This document shows, in pieces, positions 59,511 to 64,000 of a stretch of DNA of 64,000 bases (position 1 is the first letter of the stretch; every line of letters begins with the position of its first letter). Both the position numbers and the translations under genes were made by a program. Source of the stretch: Phycisphaerae bacterium (GTDB lineage Bacteria; Planctomycetota; Phycisphaerae; UBA1845; UTPLA1); assembly GCA_035275405.1 (NCBI GenBank), contig DATEMU010000012.1, positions 558,001 through 622,000 of the forward strand, in the 5' to 3' direction. The notes beneath the pieces were generated by a model, which had not been told where the DNA came from, made no database searches, and was given only the letters and a program-made list of their open reading frames with translations.

Positions 59511-62500
59511 ATGATTCCTCCAACACCGGGGCCCGGCAATCACCTTACGACGGATTCTCGCAGCCCCGGTTTATTGCCCTGTCCGTCGGGCCTGGCGCCC
59601 GACTTTCGAACCCTTTTCGAGTCCGCACCGGGTCTGTACCTGGTCTTGCTCCCGGACTTCACCATCGTCGCGGTCAGCGATGCCTATCTGCACTCAACGA
59701 TGACGCAGCGCGAGGAGATCCTGGGCCGCAGTCTCTTCGATGTCTTTCCGGATAACCCGGATGACCCTACTGCAACTGGCACGCGAAACCTCCGCTCCTC
59801 GCTGGAGCGCGTCTTGCAAGGTCGAACCGCCGACGCGATGGCGGTTCAGAAGTACGATATTCGCCGCCCCGCGACGCAGGGCGGAGGCTTCGAGGAACGC
59901 TTCTGGAGCCCGGTCAATTCGCCGGTCTTCGCGCCCGGCGGTGAGCTGGCCTACATCATCCATCGCGTAGAAGACGTCACCGATTTCGTCCGCCTGAAAA
60001 ACCATGGGGCCGAGCAACACAAGCTCCGGACGGAGTTGCAAATCCGCGCCCAGCAGATGGAATCCGAGATCTTCCTGCGGGCGCAAGAGGTACAGGAGGC
60101 CAATCGCAGTCTCCGCGCCGCCAACGAAGAGCTGGATCGCTTTTTCACACTGTCCCTGGATTTATTGTGCATCGCCGGCACGGACGGGTATTTCAAGCGG
60201 CTCAGCGCAGCATGGGAGCGCACGCTGGGGTTCAGTACCAAGGAACTCCTGGCCCGGCCGTATATCGAATTCGTCCACCCGGACGATCGAGAGGCCACGT
60301 TGGCTGAAGCGGCCAAGCTGGCCAGAGGGATCGACGTTCTTCGATTTGAGAATCGCTATGCGTGCAAGGACGGGACCTATCGCTGGCTGTTCTGGTCCAC
60401 CAGCGTGGCTCCCGATGGCCGGACCCTTTACGCCGCCGCGCGGGACATTACCGAGCGCAAGCGGATTGACGACGCTCTTCGCGAGAGTGACGAGCGATTT
60501 CGCCAGCTGGCCGGATCCATCGACGACGTTTTTTATCTCGCGACCGGCGACTCGTCCCACGTGATCTACGCCAACCCCGCTTTTGAGAAGATCTGGCAGC
60601 GCCCCGTCGATCGGCTTTGCGAAGACATCAAGACCTGGGGCGATGCCATTCATCCCGACGACCGCCAGCGCGTCGACGCGTTGTTTCATGGCAAGTGCAT
60701 CGAGGAACCTTACGACATCGAATACCGGATCGTTCGCCCGGATGGGAGTCTACGGTGGATACGGGATCGCGGATACCCCGTTCGCGACAGCGCTGGGCAA
60801 GTCTATCGCATCGCGGGCATCGCCGAGGACATCTCGGAGCGAAAATCCATCGAAGCCGATTTGCGTCGGGCACGCGATGAAACCGAGCAGTTGAACCGCT
60901 ACCTCTTCTCGCTGGATCGCATCAACCAGGCTTTGCTGCAATGCGAATCGATGGAGGATATCGGCCGGACGATCACGCAAGCCCTGGTCAATCACTTCGG
61001 GGCCTACTTCGGCCGCCTGTGGCTGGTACGGCCCGGAGACCTCTGTACCCAATGTGCCTTGGCCCAAGATTGCCACAATCGAGAAAAGTGTTTGCATCTC
61101 ATCGCGAGCGCTGGCCACTACACGCACATTGACGGCGACCACCGCCGCGTTCCGATCCGGGCCTTCAAGATCGGGCGCATTGCGACGGGCGCGGGAAAAC
61201 TCGTCTCCCACGATGTGGCCAGCGACGAGCGCATCCACGATCGCGCCTGGGCGGCCCAGCACGGATTGCGTTCCTTCGTGGGGTTCCCCCTGGTGCAACA
61301 GGGCGAGGTACTGGGTGTCGTGGCCATGTTCAGCCAGCAAGCCCTCCCCGACGCCCTTGTCGAGGTCCTCGATCTGCTCTCGCACTCGGTCGTCTCCGCC
61401 GTGGAGAACGTGAAGCAGAGGGAAGCGGTGGCCCAGGCCAATCGCGCCAAGAGCGAGTTCCTGGCGACGATGAGCCACGAGCTGCGGACGCCGCTCAACG
61501 GCGTGATCGGCATGTCCGAACTACTGATGAGCACGAACCTGGATGCCAAGCAGCGCCGCTATGCCTGGTTGGCCAAGTCCTCCGGCGATGCCTTGCTCGC
61601 CCTGATCAACGATATCCTGGATTTCTCCAAAATCGAGGCGGGCAAGATAGACCTGGAGCACATTGACTTTGACCTGTGCTATTCCGTCGAGTCCGTGGCC
61701 GCCTCGTTTTCCTCGCGCGCCGAAAGCAAGGGACTGGAATTCGTCGTGGGAGTTCACCCCGGCGTGCCGTCACTGGTGCGCGGGGATCCCGGCCGGCTGC
61801 AACAAGTCCTGTTAAACCTTATCGGTAACGCCATCAAGTTCACGGAATGCGGGCAAGTTGTTGTTCGGGCCACCCTCGAGCAAGACGACGATCGCCACCC
61901 GGTGGTCCGCTTCGCGGTAAGTGATTCCGGGATCGGCATCTCGCCAGATCGATTGAGCCGTCTCTTCGCCACCTTTACGCAGGTCGATTCCTCGACCACC
62001 AGAAAATATGGCGGGACCGGCCTCGGACTGGTGATTTCCAAGCGACTGGTTGAGCTCATGGGCGGCCAAATCGGCGTCAACAGCGAGGAAGGAAAAGGCT
62101 CGACGTTCTGGTTCACGGTCCCAATGGAAAGACAGCCTGTCGACGCTTCCCAGATTCGCGCCGTCGGCGAGAGCGTCCGGAACCTGCGCGTCCTTGTGGT
62201 GGACGACAACGAGACGAGCCGGGAAATCCTTCACGAACAATTGGTAGGCTGGGGCTTGGACCATCAGGCCGCCTCCGGCGGTCCGGAGGCACTGGTCGCG
62301 TTGCAAGCGGCCGCAGCTGATGGCAGAAGATATGGATTAGCCATTGTCGACATGCAGATGCCCGGTATGGACGGCTGGGAGTTGGCTAAGACCATCAAGG
62401 CGGATTCCCGCCTGCAAGAGACGGTCCTGGTCCTCATCACCTCCACTCAGGATGAACCGAGTCCCCAGCGGCTACGCGCCGGAGGCTTCGCCGGCTACGC

Positions 62501-63518
62501 GGCCAAGCCGGTGCGGCCCTCGCAGTTGCTGGACACGATCACCGACGCGCTCAATTCGGACAAGGCGCCCTCGATCCGCGACTCGGAAATTATTCCGGCA
62601 AGGTCCACACCGCGGATAGAGAAGACCGGCGCGAACTTCAACGAATCACGCATCCTCTTGGCCGAAGACCACCCGATCAGCCAGGAGGTCGCCGCAACGA
62701 TTCTTCGCCAAGCTGGCTTTCAATGCGATTGCGTCGGAAATGGCAAGGAGGCGTTGGAAGCGGTGACCCGGCAGCGGTACGACCTCGTCCTGATGGACTG
62801 TCAAATGCCGGAGATGGATGGATTCACCGCCACACGAGAGATCCGCGCGGCCGAGAAGGAAGGACGCGTCCCGAACGCCAGTGACGGAAGAATGTGCATC
62901 ATCGCGCTGACGGCCAATGCCATTAAAGGCGACCGCGAGCGCTGCCTGGAATCGGGGATGGACGACTACCTCAGCAAGCCGCTGAACCCCGAAAAGTTGA
63001 TTCGACTCGTCGAAGTCAATTTGTCGCGCACGGCGCGACCGGAGAAAGAAGTTCGCTCTCCGGCCGCCGATGCACCGGCTGGGAGAACGATCTACCCTAC
63101 GGAGCGCCAGGGACCGCCCTTCAATATGGAGTTCCTACTCAAGCAATGGGGCGGCGACCAGGCCCTCGTGGACAATTTAATTGTCAAGTTTCGGACCCAG
63201 GCCCAGGCCGACCTTGAAAAATTGGAGCGGAGCATTGCCTCCGGAGAAATGGATGAAGCAGCTCGGCTGGCGCACAGCTTCAAGGGGGCCGCCGGATATC
63301 TCGCCGCCGAAAAACTGAGCCGCATAGCGGCGCAATTGGAGACTCTATGCCGTAACAGCGACTCGGCCAGCATCGGCGCCGGCGCGGCGGCATTTCGTGA
63401 GGAGCTTTACCGCTGGATGGAATACAGCCTCCAGAGGATGCAAGCACCGGACACCGGATCCACCGGTGGGCCGGGCAATTCGGAGACTAACCGTGAATAT
63501 TCTGATTCTCGACGATGA
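59511..63518 (+). CDS. Multi-PAS/GAF hybrid histidine kinase with two receivers and an HPt domain
   Basis: About 1335 aa from ATG 59511; the start is uncertain. In order: PAS (~35-160), a coiled coil, PAS (~205-320, ending [12 protein letters not shown]), PAS (~325-445, ending [11 protein letters not shown]), GAF (~470-640) with a cysteine cluster ([16 protein letters not shown]), HisKA ([20 protein letters not shown]), HATPase ([27 protein letters not shown]), REC1 ([22 protein letters not shown]), REC2 ([23 protein letters not shown]) and HPt ([17 protein letters not shown]). No transmembrane segment, so a soluble phosphorelay sensor. It overlaps the downstream response-regulator gene. Confidence 0.9.
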   Translation: MIPPTPGPGNHLTTDSRSPGLLPCPSGLAPDFRTLFESAPGLYLVLLPDFTIVAVSDAYLHSTMTQREEILGRSLFDVFPDNPDDPTATGTRNLRSSLERVLQGRTADAMAVQKYDIRRPATQGGGFEERFWSPVNSPVFAPGGELAYIIHRVEDVTDFVRLKNHGAEQHKLRTELQIRAQQMESEIFLRAQEVQEANRSLRAANEELDRFFTLSLDLLCIAGTDGYFKRLSAAWERTLGFSTKELLARPYIEFVHPDDREATLAEAAKLARGIDVLRFENRYACKDGTYRWLFWSTSVAPDGRTLYAAARDITERKRIDDALRESDERFRQLAGSIDDVFYLATGDSSHVIYANPAFEKIWQRPVDRLCEDIKTWGDAIHPDDRQRVDALFHGKCIEEPYDIEYRIVRPDGSLRWIRDRGYPVRDSAGQVYRIAGIAEDISERKSIEADLRRARDETEQLNRYLFSLDRINQALLQCESMEDIGRTITQALVNHFGAYFGRLWLVRPGDLCTQCALAQDCHNREKCLHLIASAGHYTHIDGDHRRVPIRAFKIGRIATGAGKLVSHDVASDERIHDRAWAAQHGLRSFVGFPLVQQGEVLGVVAMFSQQALPDALVEVLDLLSHSVVSAVENVKQREAVAQANRAKSEFLATMSHELRTPLNGVIGMSELLMSTNLDAKQRRYAWLAKSSGDALLALINDILDFSKIEAGKIDLEHIDFDLCYSVESVAASFSSRAESKGLEFVVGVHPGVPSLVRGDPGRLQQVLLNLIGNAIKFTECGQVVVRATLEQDDDRHPVVRFAVSDSGIGISPDRLSRLFATFTQVDSSTTRKYGGTGLGLVISKRLVELMGGQIGVNSEEGKGSTFWFTVPMERQPVDASQIRAVGESVRNLRVLVVDDNETSREILHEQLVGWGLDHQAASGGPEALVALQAAAADGRRYGLAIVDMQMPGMDGWELAKTIKADSRLQETVLVLITSTQDEPSPQRLRAGGFAGYAAKPVRPSQLLDTITDALNSDKAPSIRDSEIIPARSTPRIEKTGANFNESRILLAEDHPISQEVAATILRQAGFQCDCVGNGKEALEAVTRQRYDLVLMDCQMPEMDGFTATREIRAAEKEGRVPNASDGRMCIIALTANAIKGDRERCLESGMDDYLSKPLNPEKLIRLVEVNLSRTARPEKEVRSPAADAPAGRTIYPTERQGPPFNMEFLLKQWGGDQALVDNLIVKFRTQAQADLEKLERSIASGEMDEAARLAHSFKGAAGYLAAEKLSRIAAQLETLCRNSDSASIGAGAAAFREELYRWMEYSLQRMQAPDTGSTGGPGNSETNREYSDSRR

Positions 63519-64000
63519 CGCCGTCTGCCTGGAAGCGCTGAATCAAGCGCTGATCCGGGCGGGGCACGACGTGCAAGTCGCCCGCAATGGCCACGAAGCG
63601 CTGGAACTCCTTCGCGAGGGGACCATCCGCCTGGTCATTTCCGATTGGATCATGCCCGGAATGGACGGCTTGGAACTTTGCCGCCGTATTCGCTCTGAAG
63701 AGTTCCCCGCCTATGTCTATTTCATCCTGTTGACCTCGCGGGACGGAGTCGACCGCATTGTCGAAGGCCTTTCCGCCGGGGCCGATGAATTCTTGACCAA
63801 GCCCTTCCATCCAGCGGAATTGAGCGTTCGGTTGCGGGCGGCGGAGCGCATCCTCTCCCTGGAGACGCGCGACGTGGCCATCTTCGCCCTGGCGCGGCTG
63901 GCCGAATCCCGCGATCCCGAAACGGGCGAGCACCTGGATCGCGTGCGCATGTACTCTCGAATCATCGCCAAGCATTTTGCGCAACGTGCCGATGGAGGAG
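63493..64000 (+). CDS. Response regulator with HD-GYP output domain (cut by window edge)
   Basis: GTG 63493 has GGAG seven bases upstream and lies 26 bases inside the kinase gene. The receiver begins [18 protein letters not shown], with phospho-Asp in LVISDWIMPGMDG, Thr in LLTSRDG and Lys in FLTKPFHPAE. After a linker helix, FALARLAESRDPETGEHLDR starts an HD-GYP domain of the RpfG type; the window ends there. It probably receives phosphate from the adjacent HPt and lowers c-di-GMP. Confidence 0.88.
   Translation, partial: MNILILDDDAVCLEALNQALIRAGHDVQVARNGHEALELLREGTIRLVISDWIMPGMDGLELCRRIRSEEFPAYVYFILLTSRDGVDRIVEGLSAGADEFLTKPFHPAELSVRLRAAERILSLETRDVAIFALARLAESRDPETGEHLDRVRMYSRIIAKHFAQRADGG

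Overview
The window is GC-rich, densely coded bacterial DNA, most likely from a planctomycete, perhaps of the Phycisphaerae type. The clues are secreted proteins with thrombospondin type-3 and dockerin-like DxNxDG repeats, FG-GAP and P-domain proteins, very large multi-domain sensor kinases, a Gly-Arg-Ser-rich secreted protein, and a PheT of the EIDNKS type. The assignment rests on protein style only; no rRNA or tRNA gene was seen. LAYOUT: 1-1.6 kb, pheS-pheT (minus strand; pheT runs off the left edge). 1.7-4.2 kb, Kef-type antiporter with two USP domains. 4.3-6.9 kb, two-gene operon for exported proteins of unknown role. 7.35-15.8 kb, a large arsenic island: arsR1-arsM-arsC; then arsR2; then arsP-arsE-arsF-arsG-acr3; then two exported cysteine-rich proteins; and a convergent MIP channel. 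16.2-18.2 kb, a Fur-family regulator with a di-heme peroxidase. 18.3-25.4 kb, envelope and secreted proteins (VWA, MFS, FG-GAP, IPA-repeat, rhodanese lipoprotein). 25.5-29.9 kb, MASE1 hybrid histidine kinase, FMN reductase and an exported hypothetical. 29.9-33.8 kb, minus-strand operon with DUF4261-like protein, thioesterase, murQ and anmK (cell-wall recycling). 34.1-42.1 kb, HD-GYP protein, mnmA, radical SAM enzyme, MFS-PlsC fusion, P-domain protein. 42.1-51.7 kb, M16 protease, GT2 glycosyltransferase, two D-2-hydroxyacid dehydrogenases, mlaEFD. 51.8-52.2 kb, a candidate small structured RNA and a zinc-ribbon protein. 52.3-59.1 kb, a three-gene TerB/BrxD/BrxHI cassette that looks like an anti-phage or stress module, facing three small minus-strand ORFs. 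59.5-64 kb, a giant hybrid kinase and an HD-GYP response regulator cut by the right edge. HOW THE GENES WORK TOGETHER: the arsenic island can reduce arsenate (ArsC), methylate arsenite (ArsM), export methyl or aromatic arsenicals (ArsP, ArsG with ArsE/F) and export arsenite (Acr3). Two ArsR repressors have different palindromic operators; the arsR2 type (ATGG-N8-CCAT) recurs before arsP. MurQ and AnmK both feed recycled anhydro-MurNAc into metabolism. MlaEFD forms a lipid-transport ABC system. The most unusual items are an exported protein with a cysteine at almost every fourth residue beside the ars genes, the BrxD-BrxHI pair with a TerB protein but no PglX/PglZ in view, an ~85-nt candidate sRNA, a palindromic element inserted in frame in anmK, a duplicated MFS 3' end, and a recurring leaderless promoter layout. 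No CRISPR array, IS element or prophage was found.
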